DNA from: Chloranthus sessilifolius
Taxonomy: Eukaryota > Streptophyta > Magnoliopsida > Chloranthales > Chloranthaceae
Assembly (NCBI GenBank): GCA_021018995.1
Contig: CM037587.1
Coordinates: 15,749,366-15,813,365 of the forward strand
Reading direction: 5' to 3'
DNA length: 64,000 bases
Numbering within the stretch: position 1 is the first letter of the stretch; each line of letters begins with the position of its first letter. This document shows, piece by piece, positions 9,061 through 19,625 of the stretch. Under the pieces are notes generated by a model that saw only the letters and a list, made by a program, of their open reading frames with translations, was not told the origin of the DNA and ran no database searches. Position numbers and translations under genes: made by a program.

Positions 9061-11478
9061 CTAATCCTTGGTGGCCCCCTTCGATTTCTTTCGCCGACAT
9101 GAAGAGCTTTGATAGGTCAGAATGTCTCCTACCCAGGTCCATGCCTGAGAAACTCGGTTGAGCAGGGAGCGGGACTCCTTTTCACGATGATGCTGCAAGA
9201 CAACAACCAATCAGATCAGTTGAAAGATAAATGGCAAGGCAATAATCAAAGAATGGTCAGAATGATACGCACCACTTCCACTTCCCGAAGGCCGACAATA
9301 TTGCGGTAGTACTCTGCCTGGTTCACCGTCGACTCGTAGTCCTACACAAAAAGGAAAGAGACATTTAGCTACAGGCACTAGCACATGCATTTTTCTAAGA
9401 AATAAGCATGCAGAAGGACAAAACTTGCTTACCCCAGGAACCAATTCAGGAGGAGGGATCTAGATTGCATCAGTAGATATGTGGGCCCGCTCCTCTACGA
9501 CCTTATATAAACAACCAAGGAAAGCATCATCGAGGCGCCTGAAGGTCCCTTGGACCTCCATAGTTGAACTACCAGAGGAACCTGAGGAACCAGCTCCCGT
9601 AGCATCAGCAATACCCATCGCCGCCCCATCATCATCAACAGAATCACCTCCCTGCTCAAACTGTGAAAAAAATAGGGTTTTCATTAGTCGAGATCACAAG
9701 TCAACCAAAGCCACAGGGAACCAATCTAAAAAGAAGGAAGAACTAACTAAGAGCGTGGGCCACCAAAAGCTAAGAAGTTTGCGCTAGGAATGAAGCATGG
9801 GAGAAGAGACCGATAAGGCAAAGACTCAAACCACATCCAATAGTCCCCGAGCATCAGGAAGGTATCGATAGGGACCCTGTTTTGAAGGAATCCGGCAGTG
9901 AGCTCCTCTATACTACCCACGGGGGCCATGACATCTATAGGAGGAGCCGAGGGCATGGCAGGATAGTCCCAATATTTATGAACTACCCGCTCCCTCAGGT
10001 AATAAGCCCTGGCCTAGGCCCCATAGAAAAAGACGATGCGGCAGTGGATGAAGAGGCGAGATGGACCTACAGTGGCTCGATCCCAATAAGGAGAACCAAT
10101 GTAGGGGTCATATATAATCTACCTAAATCAAGGAGTGTCCGATCAGTCAAACATGCAGCACAATATAAAGGAGAAGTTTTAAAATGAAAAAGGGGAAAAA
10201 TAGCCTTACCTGCTTCGGTATCAGCAGGTCGAATTGGGACCTCAGGCCCATCTCCAGGTGTTTCATGCCAACATCCTGGCGGCGGTGCGCATTCCAATTA
10301 CTCAGAAGTGGATAAGTGTATATATCAGATTGAAGAAGGGGGCGGTCAGGCTGAAAGTGCCAATATCCCCACGCCTGACAAGAGTAGTGCATAAGAGACA
10401 GATCAGAAGCAGAGAATGATCATCCAAATAAATTGAGGAAAGTAAAAGAGTCAGAGGTTACCTCCAAAGCAGGCTAAAAGCCGACGACGGACTTTACGTT
10501 GCCAACAGAGACTTAGACTAAGTTGGACATCAATGCAACGAGCCGACCCCGCCCCAGTTATATCTATGCACGTCATTCCAATTATCCATGAGGCTGAGCA
10601 AGGCTAGAGAGACCCGTCTGCCGCTGGCATTTGAGAAGAGGGTCTTGCCCAGCAGCAAGAGGAGTGAGATGCGGCCAACATAACCGCGTGCTTGGGCTCA
10701 ATAAAAATGTCCACTTATGGCTACCCCAGATCTACCAACTCATTTATCTCAAAAAGATCAGGCAACTAGGACATTTTGACCTCAGTACCATGGAGACTTG
10801 TGGAGGGGGGATAAGCCCCTATCAATTGAATGATCTCATCTCGATCAGGCACTGCAAGGTTGGCCACCGGAACCCCCCCTTTCCAGATCCCCGTAATCAT
10901 GGCCCAATCTATGGGAGTTAGCATCATCTCGGTCGTGGCCATGTGAAAGGTCATGGTCTCTGGATGGAAACGCTCAATAAGAGCCCTCAAATAGGCCGCA
11001 TTAGCTCGCATGGCGGGGCATGAAAGGAGCTCTCCAAAGCGGGCCTGTCTGAGCAGGAACTTCACGATCGGTGGGAGGTAGCGATAAAAATGCTGAAAGT
11101 CCAACCAACCTCCTTGAAACACGATATGGGGCAAGTTCTACACCAAGGTAAAAGAGGCGTCAGATCATGGAAACACAGCAAGGTCGCATAAGAGAAAAAA
11201 AAAAAAAACTGAATTTATCCCTTTACCTTACCAGAAATACCGAAATTGGAGATATGAATATGTTGCTGATGGAGGAGGCCAGAATGGGCAGCCTCGCCCT
11301 GCATTTCATACCAAGAGCCGGCAAGGTGCTCCACCACAAAGAATTGCTCTCCCCAAGGACCATTGACCATTTTCGGCCCCTCTTCTTATTCTTCCTGCTG
11401 CACGTATTCTTCTTCTCTCGACATTCTGGGGTAAATACGAGAAATCATGTCAGGTGTGCTCAAATGATAAGAAACCAT
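9061..11478 (-). pseudogene. Antisense plant mobile domain (MAIN-like) gene, seven exons
   Basis: Exon model on the minus strand: 11478-11227, 11137-10462, 10374-10210, 10118 to about 9750, 9660-9433, 9341-9273, 9192-9061 (stop TAG at 9061). The introns are 80-91 bases with GT..AG ends (AAG/GTAAAG, GAG/GTAACC, CAG/GTAAGG, GGG/GTAAGC, GTG/GTGCGT), and exons 1, 3, 5, 6 and 7 are exact codon multiples. The donor of exon 4 is unclear. Plant mobile domain landmarks: FGELLSCPAMRANAAYLRAL, FHMATTEMMLTPIDWAMITG, NDVHRYNWGGVGSL, AWGYWHFQPDRPLL and YDPYIGSPYWDRATV. A Gly/Ser-rich tail and a basic end (SCRRKKSKGATKD) follow. About 625 codons in all. Exon 2 is 676 bases, one over a multiple of three, and stops occur in exons 1, 2, 4 and 5, so it is a pseudogene. 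The domain is known in MAIN-family host proteins and in plant transposons; the role here is unknown. Confidence 0.8.
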
Positions 11479-12155
11479 TGTGCTACAGGTCAAGGGAAGG
11501 TAAGTATGCTAATCCCCTTTCTTTTTAAAAAAAAAGTAATACGAAAATAATAATAATAAAATTTCCCTTCCTTTTTACAAAATTAAAAATAAAAAAAATC
11601 TTTTCTTTATGTGCAAAAATAAATAAATAAATAAATGATTATATATATATATATATAAAATCCTTTCTTTATGTGCAAAAATAAAAAACAAAAATTATAT
11701 ATACAAAAATTTCTTTCTTTATGTGTAAAAATAAAAACAAAAAGAAAAAATGGATATATGTCCTAATTAAACCCATAAAAAAAGGAAGAAAAAATAGGGC
11801 ATGATTCATGGAATAAACATCAAACCCATCATCAATATTCATGCTTACAAGAGAAATAACCCATTTATCATCTAAGAAAGCAAGATTCATAAACACATTA
11901 CAAAAGATTTCAAGAAAATTAAAAAAATAATAAGTTTAAAGTAATTACTTAAAAAAAAAAATTAGGTCCTTGATCCAGCGTAGAGCGGGTGTTTAATCGG
12001 CGCGAGCGAACACCAGCAATGAAGCACACTTGGAATCGATCCAAGGGAACCCTAGGAGGGAGACCTATTTCGGTTTGGAGGGGGAGGGAGAGAAAAATTC
12101 GAAATAACCCTCTTTTGGCTTGTGCTCGGGGGGTTTAAATCATTCCCAGGTTTTG
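11479..12155. other. Upstream flank of the plant mobile domain gene, AT microsatellites
   Basis: Contains (TAAA)n near 11622-11635, (AT)n at 11640-11657 and long A-rich runs to about 11960. On the minus strand 12110-11970 is CT-rich and contains a cctagggttccc stretch typical of plant 5' UTRs. A plausible acceptor (ctgtag) lies just before the ATG at 11478, so a non-coding first exon and a 5' UTR intron are possible. No coding signal. Confidence 0.5.
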
Positions 12156-12231
12156 CTTGGCGCATGTATTTCATGCGCCAAGTGTTTTTTGGCCCCCATT
12201 TGGCTTGGCGCAAGTAATACATGCACTAGGC
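12156..12231. promoter_or_regulatory. Palindrome pair upstream of the plant mobile domain gene
   Basis: 12156-12182 is a near-perfect palindrome of the CTTGGCGCATG type; 12203-12231 is a decayed copy (TTGGCGCAAG with ATGCACTAGG). They lie about 680-750 bases upstream of the antisense start at 11478, next to a TTTAAA stretch (12134-12139) on the gene-proximal side. Confidence 0.6.
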
Positions 12232-12429
12232 TACTTTCGGGCTGGGTTCTGACTAGGTATTGTTTGTACACACCTGGCTTGACCCCTTTTCTTTTATTTT
12301 GTTGTTCTGTCGGTGCACACACCCCCAAATGGCATATCAACTCTCATTTGACTTGCTCGGGAAGCTGCGCTAGATTAAATGGATTGAGATCGATGAGCAT
12401 GCTCAAAGAATCCCGATCACACATAAAAT

Positions 12430-13150
12430 AATAGCAAAAAGTCCAAAAAATTCACATAAAATAACAGCAAAAGTCCAAAACAATTCACATAAAATAGCAA
12501 CAAAAAGTCTAAAAAAATTCACATAAAATAACAGCAAAAAGTTCAAAAAAGTCACATGAAATAATATAAAAATCCACATAAAATCACAAAAGAGTCGCAT
12601 GAAATAATATAAAAATCCATAAAATCACAAAAAAAATCCATATAAAAATCCCCATAAAATCCTAAAAATAATTCGTATAAAAATCCACATAAAATCCCAA
12701 AAAAAATCATATGAAATAATATAAAAATCCACATAAAATCACAGAAAAGAAATCAGTATAAAAAACCACATAAAATCACAAAAAAAGTCACATGAAATAA
12801 TATAAAAATCCACATAAAATCACAAAAAAATCCGTATAAAAATCCACATAAAATCACAAAATTAAAAATATCTGTATAAAAATCCACAAAAAGTATCTGT
12901 ATAAAAATCCACATAAAATCACAAAAAAAGTCACATGAAATAATATAAAGTCCACGTAAAATCATAAAAAATCCAAATAAAATCACAAAAAAGTCACATG
13001 AAATAATGTAAAAATCCATATAAAATCACAAAAAAAAAAATCCGTATAAAAATCTACATAAAATCACAAGAAAAATCACATAAAATAATACAAAAATCAC
13101 AAAGAAATTCCACATAAAATCTCACATGAAATAACAAAAAATTCTTAAGT
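12430..13150. repeat. AT-rich minisatellite in Tat 3' region
   Basis: An imperfect tandem array built from words such as AAAATCCACATAAAATCAC, AAAAAGTCACATGAAAT and AATATAAAAATCC, with higher-order units of roughly 40-75 bases. The flanks resemble each other (12345-12375 and 13188-13215, both around a ctcgggnaanctgngctna word), as if the array grew inside a duplicated segment. Tandem arrays in the 3' UTR are established for Tat/Ogre-type elements and can seed satellites. Hydrophobic open frames over this block are translations of the repeat, not genes. Confidence 0.8.
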
Positions 13151-13718
13151 GGCATACACTCCCAAAAAGTATTGCGACATCAATATTCGCTCCGCTCGGG
13201 TAACTGTGCTAAAATAACCTCAAGGTTAATGGGTTTGCCCAGAGATTTTGAACCCTACTTCACGCAGGGGCACCCGTAGCTGATCAAATGGGGCAATCAA
13301 TGCCTCATATGATTAGACACAAATTATAGATATTCGCGTATTTGCTTCGCGCCTATCTTTAGGTATGGGTCGATCACCTTCTCACTTACGGAGCTGTTGC
13401 ATTCAGAATAAAACTTGAAACATCAAACTTCTTCAATCATCTTGAGAAGCGAATATTTTTCCTAGCATATTAGGCTTTCGTAACTCGCTCCATCTCGGTT
13501 ATGCCCAGTAATGTTGCTAAGCGCTTAGGGACAGATAACCTTGAGAAACATACGTTTTTCCCAACATACAGGACTTTCGTTTACTCACCATGTTACTCAC
13601 CTAATGTTTGAAGTTTGTTTTGAATATAGCAAACCCGTCAGTAATGCCTTGGGCCTCTTCGAATGTCTCGTGTCTTTGGCATTCGATCATTGGTGAAAGA
13701 ATACCAACGAGGGGCATC
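13151..13718 (+). other. Tat 3' region ending in the polypurine tract
   Basis: Non-coding. It ends with the purine-rich stretch ACGAGGGGCATC immediately before the LTR start (TGTAGACACCC at 13719), as expected for plus-strand priming. No gene seen. Confidence 0.55.
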
Positions 13719-15232
13719 TGTAGACACCCAAATTTGGCCCAAGGCCCGATCGAAGCACACTTCGAGAGAGGCACACTTTCAAGCTTTCGATGGCAGGTAT
13801 CGTAACCTTAGGAACCTTCCCAAAACCTAAGGAGTCATCTCAAACCCTTAGGAATCACCCCTGATCCCTTATAAACCTCCCCGAACCTTTAGAAACCAAT
13901 CCCAACCTTTAGAAACCCTTTCGAACCTATACCTAAACTTTCTCGGGCAATGATCAAAGAGTGGTGCACTGGGACAAGTTGAGATCTTCTACTATGATTG
14001 AATCATATACCATTAAAAAGTAGAAGTCTCAAGCTTTCTGACAAGCCCAGAATCATCTCATTCAGAGTTGTACATCGAAAGATATCGCGTTCCAAATTTT
14101 CTGGCAAAATTAGGGTTTTGGGTGGGGGATCCATATGAATTTGGTGCATGTAATACATGCACCAAGCCATTTCTAGGAAGAAATGGCTTGGCGCAAGTAT
14201 TAGTTGCTCCAAGTTTACGTGGGTCCCCCCGCGGCCTTGGAACTTCCCATGCACTGTTTTACTATACCTTTGCCTGGCGCATCTATTAGTTGCACCAGGC
14301 TTAACTACAGTAACCCTGGGTGTGTTTCACTTGTTCTGTTGCACCCTTCCTTACTCTATTTGCAACCCTCAAGTGATTTGAAACACTACCCTAGCATCCA
14401 CCATTAGAGTATCCTTCACACTTTTCCAAGCTCTTGAAAACCTAGGAAACCTTAGATGCTAAATTACCTAATTGATAAGCTAATTTAGCCTCTCAGCATC
14501 CTCCTAACCTCTCCTTTTCTTATAAATAGAGAGGTACCCCTCCCTTTAAAAGGGCTTGAAAATTTTCCTAAGAGAGAAGATTAAGAAAGAAACTCCCTCT
14601 CCCTTTGGTGCCCCATTTGCATACAAATTCCAGAATACCCAAACCTTCTTTAGACCTTACCTTTCCTCAAAAATTCCCTAGTTTAGGCGAGAGCCATCCT
14701 CTAGCCTTCCTTCTCTACCTCTTAGCTTTCAAGCCCTAGGAGTTAGAACCCCTTGTTTTAACCATACAAGCCATTGGAAGCTCACTGAAGCACTTCTACA
14801 CAAGGATCCACAGTGGTGCAACAAGGGCTCGAGAGCTTCGGCTCTCCCCTCTACTCCTCTACCTTCTTTAATCGTCCTCTATCCTCGCATTTGTGTCGTT
14901 ACGTCGCCAAAATTCTAGTAGGAAAAGGATTTTGGTGCCCTAGGGTAAGAGAAATGACTTTTTTACTTATTTTATTTTATTTTTGTTTTGGCCATAAGTA
15001 GATAGCGCATTAAGCGGGTTGATCAGGTGCCTAACACCTTCCTGATCGATAACCGAAGCCCCTACACAAGAGACTTTGGCGTAGACCGGTGAATCAAAGT
15101 CATATTTGACACTTCGGTGAATTTAATATTGATTTAGATTTCCCAAGACACCAAAAGCTCTGGGTGGCGACTCTAAATTTTTCACGAGTGCACATCGTCG
15201 CGACGGGATCGTAAAAAATCTACGGTTGCACA
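13719..15232 (+). mobile_element. 3' LTR of the Tat element
   Basis: It starts TGTAGACACCC right after a polypurine tract and probably ends TTGCACA near 15232. Only one LTR of this element is in the window, so the right end is inferred. TATAAATAGA at 14521 marks the promoter. The R/U5 part has the GGTGCCTAACACCTTCC word (about 15027) and GGTGGCGACTC (15164) that I associate with plant Tat LTRs. U3 holds three palindromes (14141-14299). About 1.5 kb. Confidence 0.75.
14141..14299. promoter_or_regulatory. Three palindromes in Tat LTR U3
   Basis: 14141-14165 is a perfect palindrome (half-site TTGGTGCATGTA). 14187-14213 and 14273-14299 are imperfect versions (CTTGGCGCAAG with TTGCTCCAAG; CCTGGCGCATC with TTGCACCAGG). 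They lie 220-380 bases upstream of the TATA box. The related LTR at 15233 has two more diverged ones (15258-15286, 15356-15387) in which the arms changed together. Confidence 0.7.
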
Positions 15233-15633
15233 CTAAGCCATTTTTTGGCTGAATTTTGCCTAGCGTGTCTAATAGACACGTTACGCAAAATTGGCCTTCT
15301 TCCTTCAGAATAGAGCTTCAGAATGGGCTCTGGACTTCTCAGGGAAACTGTACATAAGCTTAGTGTGTATAAGATACATGCTAGGCTTAGCTACAATATT
15401 TTTGGGATTTTGTTTGAAATTCACTTTTGGGGTTGGACTTGTTGACCATCCCAATGTTTAGAGTGGGTTTCTTAAAGACTGTTGCAACCCTCTAAGCCTT
15501 TAAAACCTCACCCTATCATCTACCATTAAACCCCATTCACACCTCTCCAAGACCTTGAAAAACCTAAAAAACTTAGATCTAGGATTACCTAGTTGCTAAC
15601 CCAATTAGGACTTTAAACCCTCACTAATCCCCC
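15233..15633 (+). mobile_element. Second Tat LTR, left part (5'-truncated)
   Basis: Alignable with the LTR at 14160-14510: the same order of palindromes, then Gcaaccctc, accattaaa, caagaccttgaaaa and attacctag words. It begins inside the LTR and is interrupted at 15634 by element D; it resumes at 19626. It belongs to a related but clearly diverged Tat family. Confidence 0.75.
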
Positions 15634-18073
15634 TATTAATCTCTTAAAAGTACCACTTTTCATCCCTTAACCTAGCCTTTGATGAACCTTTGAGCATGTT
15701 AATAATGTCTTTTAAGTGTGTTTTTATAGATAACAGGAAAATAAGAGCTTAATGATGCAATTCATGCTTTTAAAGCCAAGAAGATAAAAGTCCATGCCAA
15801 ACTGTGGAGCTGATGAGTTTACAATGAATGCACCATGGTGGTTCACACCATTGGGATAATATGGCATGCATGTGGGACCAGTTGAGTTGTCTAAAGGGGC
15901 CTTAGAAGTCAAGCAGATAAAAGAGTATGGCCCCAATCTGAGAAGGTTACTGCAATAAGCATGAGCAGAGTAGTAGAGGAGCATAGAAGAGGCCTTGCAG
16001 GGCTCTCGCACAGTTTAAATTAGGCAGAATGCGAGCTCATAAGAATCTCGTGAAGCTAAGGCCTGATGCATCAAAATAGCTCGCTAAGACCTCGCACAGC
16101 TCAAGAGGAGAGAGAGCCCCAAAAGTTATCTCGCGCAGCTGTCGTGAGGATTAGAGCTGTAAAAAAATGCTCTTGCAAAGCTCTCGCGAGGCTCAGATAC
16201 CCTAAATGACAAGTGCTTATGTAGTTCTTACGTAGATAAAGCAACTTCATGAGCTGCAGTATTTACACCAGTTCAACCTTGCGAGCTTCCTCAGCACCCA
16301 TTTCAACCCAGCGACAACCTCGTGAAAGGGCATCCGAGCAGCATATCAGCAGCGTGAAGCTCGGGTTCCCAACTTCCCAGCTTGTTGTTCTCCACTTCCA
16401 GGGACCTTTAGGCATTTCAAACCTTCTAGGGCACACACCCCAAGGTGTTGATCTGTCCCACACATTTCGAGGCAATCCAAGGGCCATAATGAAGCCACAG
16501 AATCAACTCCACACATGTTTATTTTGGATTGGCTATTGCAAATTAAGGTTTAGGGATTTCTTATAAAAAGAACATTATACTATCTTGTAAAGTTAACCAG
16601 GAATAGCCTGAGTTCAGTTATAGGGCTAGGGTTAGGGTTTTAGTTTCATTTTTTATTTTCCCCTTTCTTCTTCCTTAGTGCAGCAGCAATGCTGGGCTAA
16701 GATTCTTGTAGCAGCTTAGTATAGATTAATTTTGTAATGGGTTTTGTTCAAATGGAGTGAGCTGGTTTGAGCTTGTGCACAAGATGTTGCCTTCGAGGGC
16801 ACAATTGTAAGATTCTTTTATGATTTGCCATTTTTTATTGCTTAAAATTAGATTTGTAATCTCTGTGTTTTCCTTGCATAGATTTCTATTGAATTAATAC
16901 ATAAATTTTTATAGGTTTGATGCTCCCATTATTGTTTGAGTTGTTTTGCCTTGCAACAATGGTGGGAACAGTAGTATCCCTATTCTATCTCATCATTTGT
17001 GGCTAAGGTAGCCTCTAGGATAGTCTGTAATCATTTAAGTGGACAGACTATAGTCTTGAGGCAGGTCTTGGTCACAAATCTGAGATGGATTCTTTTTCTC
17101 TGCACTTGAGCTTATAGCCTTGTGAGAGATTGTACAGAGCCAAACTCTACTCTATTGTGCATCACCATTATCAGTGTTTAGATCTAGTTTGGTATAGAGA
17201 TTGTAGAGTTGTGAGCTAGGTCATTGCAGGCCTTTTGTAGCAATGACCAGCCGAGTCTAAGTCTTCATTTAGCCTGGGATTTCTTGTGGTTTCCACTTGA
17301 GTTTCTAAGACGTTTTGCTCCTATGAATGCATGAGTTTGTAGCCTTGCAAACATAGTATCAGCAATGATATTCATGACTGATTTAATTCATTGGAGGGAG
17401 GAAATCTATTGGATAGTCTGTGACCATTTAAGTGGACAGATTATAGCCTTAAGATTAATCCATTCCTTTGGATTAGGTTGGAATTCTAACTTAATCAATG
17501 TGATTTGACCATCTCCCTTGGATAGTCAGTGACTATTTAAGTGGATAGATTATAACCTTAAGAGCAGTCTATATGGCATGGGTTGAGTTGGATGCCTCTA
17601 CCTTGCACTTGTGCTTGTAGCCAAGTGAAGGATTGCTGCAGATCCCAATCTACCACTAAGTTGCAAGACTGATTTATGCTTAGCTGTCTACTTCTCCATC
17701 TTTTATCTTTATTTTACCACACATATCATCATCCTTCTTTATCCCTTTCTTTAGCTGTAATTTTATTTCTGTTTTTAGGTTAGTTTAGCTTTGTGACACC
17801 TAAACTTCCTCTCTTTACCTTGCTTTCTAGTTAGGTTTAGAGTTACTAGATCTGTAGCTAGATCTGGAGACTACTATACAACCCTTGAGGTTTTAGATCA
17901 TCACTCCCTGTGGGACAAACTCTTACTTTCAAAACTTACTACAGCAAGCCCTATATCTTACAGGCCTGTGTATTTTAGATCGCTGTTTTCATGTCTTTCC
18001 ATCCCTCTTTGCTTTGATTAATTTTTACCATCTCATTTTAATAATAACAGCAAGCATCTAAAATACCCCAACA
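15634..18073 (+). mobile_element. Element D, Athila-like LTR
   Basis: Starts TATTAATCTCT (decayed TGTTAATCTCT, as its inverted copy shows) and ends CCAACA directly before a primer-binding site. TATAAAAAG lies at 16562. U3 contains a cluster of CTCGCGAG-like words (16005-16205). U5 has three stem-loops (see 17020). It shares U3 and U5 blocks with LTR A and LTR B further on, so it is a sister family. The flanks CCCCC (15629-15633) and CCCTC (19626-19630) are a likely decayed 5-bp target duplication. Confidence 0.8.
17020..17553 (+). other. Three U5 RNA stem-loops in LTR D
   Basis: At 17020-17051, 17413-17444 and 17522-17553. Each has a 9-bp stem, a 2-nt 5' bulge (AA or GA), a 3-bp inner stem (TCA/TGG, CCA/TGG, CTA/TGG) and a TTTAAG loop. 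The stem in copy 1 is ATAGTCTGT with ACAGACTAT, perfect; copy 2 has one G-U; copy 3 has one mismatch. The first copy lies 458 bases after the TATA box. Eleven copies exist in the window in three LTR families. Confidence 0.75.
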
Positions 18074-18079
18074 AGTTTT

Positions 18080-18097
18080 TGGCACCGCTGTCGGGGA
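18080..18097 (+). other. Primer-binding site of element D
   Basis: TGGCACCGCTGTCGGGGA differs at only three positions from the 3' complement of plant tRNA-Asp (TGGCGCCGTTGCCGGGGA), the usual primer of Athila elements. It follows the LTR end after a short agttttt spacer, as in LTRs A and B. Confidence 0.85.
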
Positions 18098-18549
18098 GTT
18101 TTGATCTAGTATAGTAATCTAAGTTTTTGTTAGCTATATTCTTTATAGAGGTAGTTTTTAGTTTTTATGTGATTTTCTTTTACATTTTTCTTCTTTATTT
18201 TCTGTTTTTAGACTTTTTGGTGTCTTAGGAATGTGTGAATAAGGTACGGCCATAATTCCTTTAGTTTGTTTTTGATTTTCTAATTTTATTTGTTTAGTGT
18301 TGAATAAATTCCTGCTGATATTTTGGATTTTTGCAGGTTAGAGCAGTGGAAAATAGGAGAGTCTAGCTACAGCTGGAGCATCCCTGCATCAGTTTGTATC
18401 TCTAACTCCCATGTTTTTGTTCCATTTCTACTATCTTTTTATTCCTGCTGTCTTAAATTTCAGTAGTGGGTAGTTTGTATTTTTCCTTCTCTACCTGCTA
18501 TGTGTGTCTCTTTGTTATGTTGTGTGTGTGTTGTATGCTGGGAAGATGA

Positions 18550-18728
18550 TCTCTCAATTCCGAACTTGAACCTTTGAATCCTGAGATTCAAAGAGTCTTG
18601 TGTCCTAGGCCAGTAACACACACTCCTGCTGAAGACTTAGTAACTGCTGAGATGGCTGAGCAGCCTAAACCACTTAGGGAGTACAATGTACCAGGGGCAT
18701 ACTCATCCCCCTCTTGGATTCAGCTCCC
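18550..18728 (+). pseudogene. Athila-like gag N-terminus, cut off
   Basis: The frame reads PRPVTHTPAEDLVTAEMAEQ, then PLREYNVPGAYSSPSW, the conserved Athila gag start (compare PRTLKEFNAPGVYNSP in element B at about 39115). It stops abruptly at the junction with the inverted LTR copy at 18729, so only about 60 codons remain. Confidence 0.75.
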
Positions 18729-19625
18729 TAATTTGCAATAGCCAATCCAAAATAAACATGTGTGGAGTTGATTTTGTGGCTTCATTGTGGCCCTTGGATT
18801 GCCTCAGAATGTGTGGGATAGATCAACACCTCGGGGTGTGTGCCATAGAAGATATGAAATGCCCAAAAGGTCCCTGAAAGTGGAGAACAACAAGCTAGGA
18901 AGTTGGGAACCCAAGCTTCGCACGGCTGATATGCTGCTGGGATGCCTTGTCACGAGGCTGTCGCTGGGCTAAAATGGGTGCTGAGGAAGCTCACGAGGTT
19001 GAACTGGTATAAATATTACATCTTGCAAAGTTGCTTTATCTGTGCAAGCACTTTTCATTTAGGGTATCTGAGCCTCGCGAGAGCTTCTCAAGGGCATATT
19101 TTTACAGCTCTAATCCTCGCGACAGCTGTACGAGATAACTTTTAGGGCTCTCTCTCCTCTTGAGTTGTGGGAGGTCTTAGCGAGCTATTTTGATGCATCA
19201 GGCCTTAGCTTCGTGAGATCCTCGCGAGCTCGCATTCTACCTAATTTGAACTGCGCGAGAGCCCGCGAGGCCTCTTCTATGCTCCTCTGTTGCTCTACTC
19301 ATGCTTGCTGCAGCAGTCTTCTCAGCTTGAGGCCATACTCTTTTATCTGCTTGACTTCTAGGGCCCCTTTAGACCACTCAACTGGTCCCATATGCATGCC
19401 AAATTACCCCAAGGGTGCCACCGTGGTGCATTCATTGTAAACTCATCAGCTCCACAGTTTGGCATAAACTTTTATCTTCTTGGCTTCAAAAGCATGGATT
19501 GCATCATTAAGCACTTATTTTGTTGTTATCTATAAAAACACACTTAAAAGACGTTATTAACATGCTCAAAGGTCCATCAAAGGCTAGGTTAAGGGACGAA
19601 AAGTGGTAATTTTCAGAGATTAACA
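18729..19625 (-). mobile_element. Inverted copy of LTR D U3
   Basis: The reverse complement of 15634-16545, about 0.9 kb and highly similar by eye. It includes the LTR terminus (TGTTAATCTCT on the minus strand at 19625) and ends before the TATA box. Together with the LTR at 15634 it forms a large inverted repeat around a 2.2-kb loop that contains the rest of the LTR, the PBS and the gag scrap. Confidence 0.85.

Noticed and set aside
12403..13019. Three hydrophobic open frames on the minus strand, looking like membrane proteins
   Set aside because: They translate the AT-rich minisatellite; the Phe/Ile/Cys-rich repeats follow the DNA repeat exactly.
16263..16487. Conserved frame MALGLPRNVWDRSTPWGV, also seen at 18787-18972
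   Set aside because: Conservation is explained by the two inverted copies of LTR D U3, not by coding.
15634..19625. DNA transposon with 0.9-kb terminal inverted repeats
   Set aside because: The arms are U3 of an LTR, and the loop contains its U5, a tRNA-Asp-type PBS and a gag start. No transposase.
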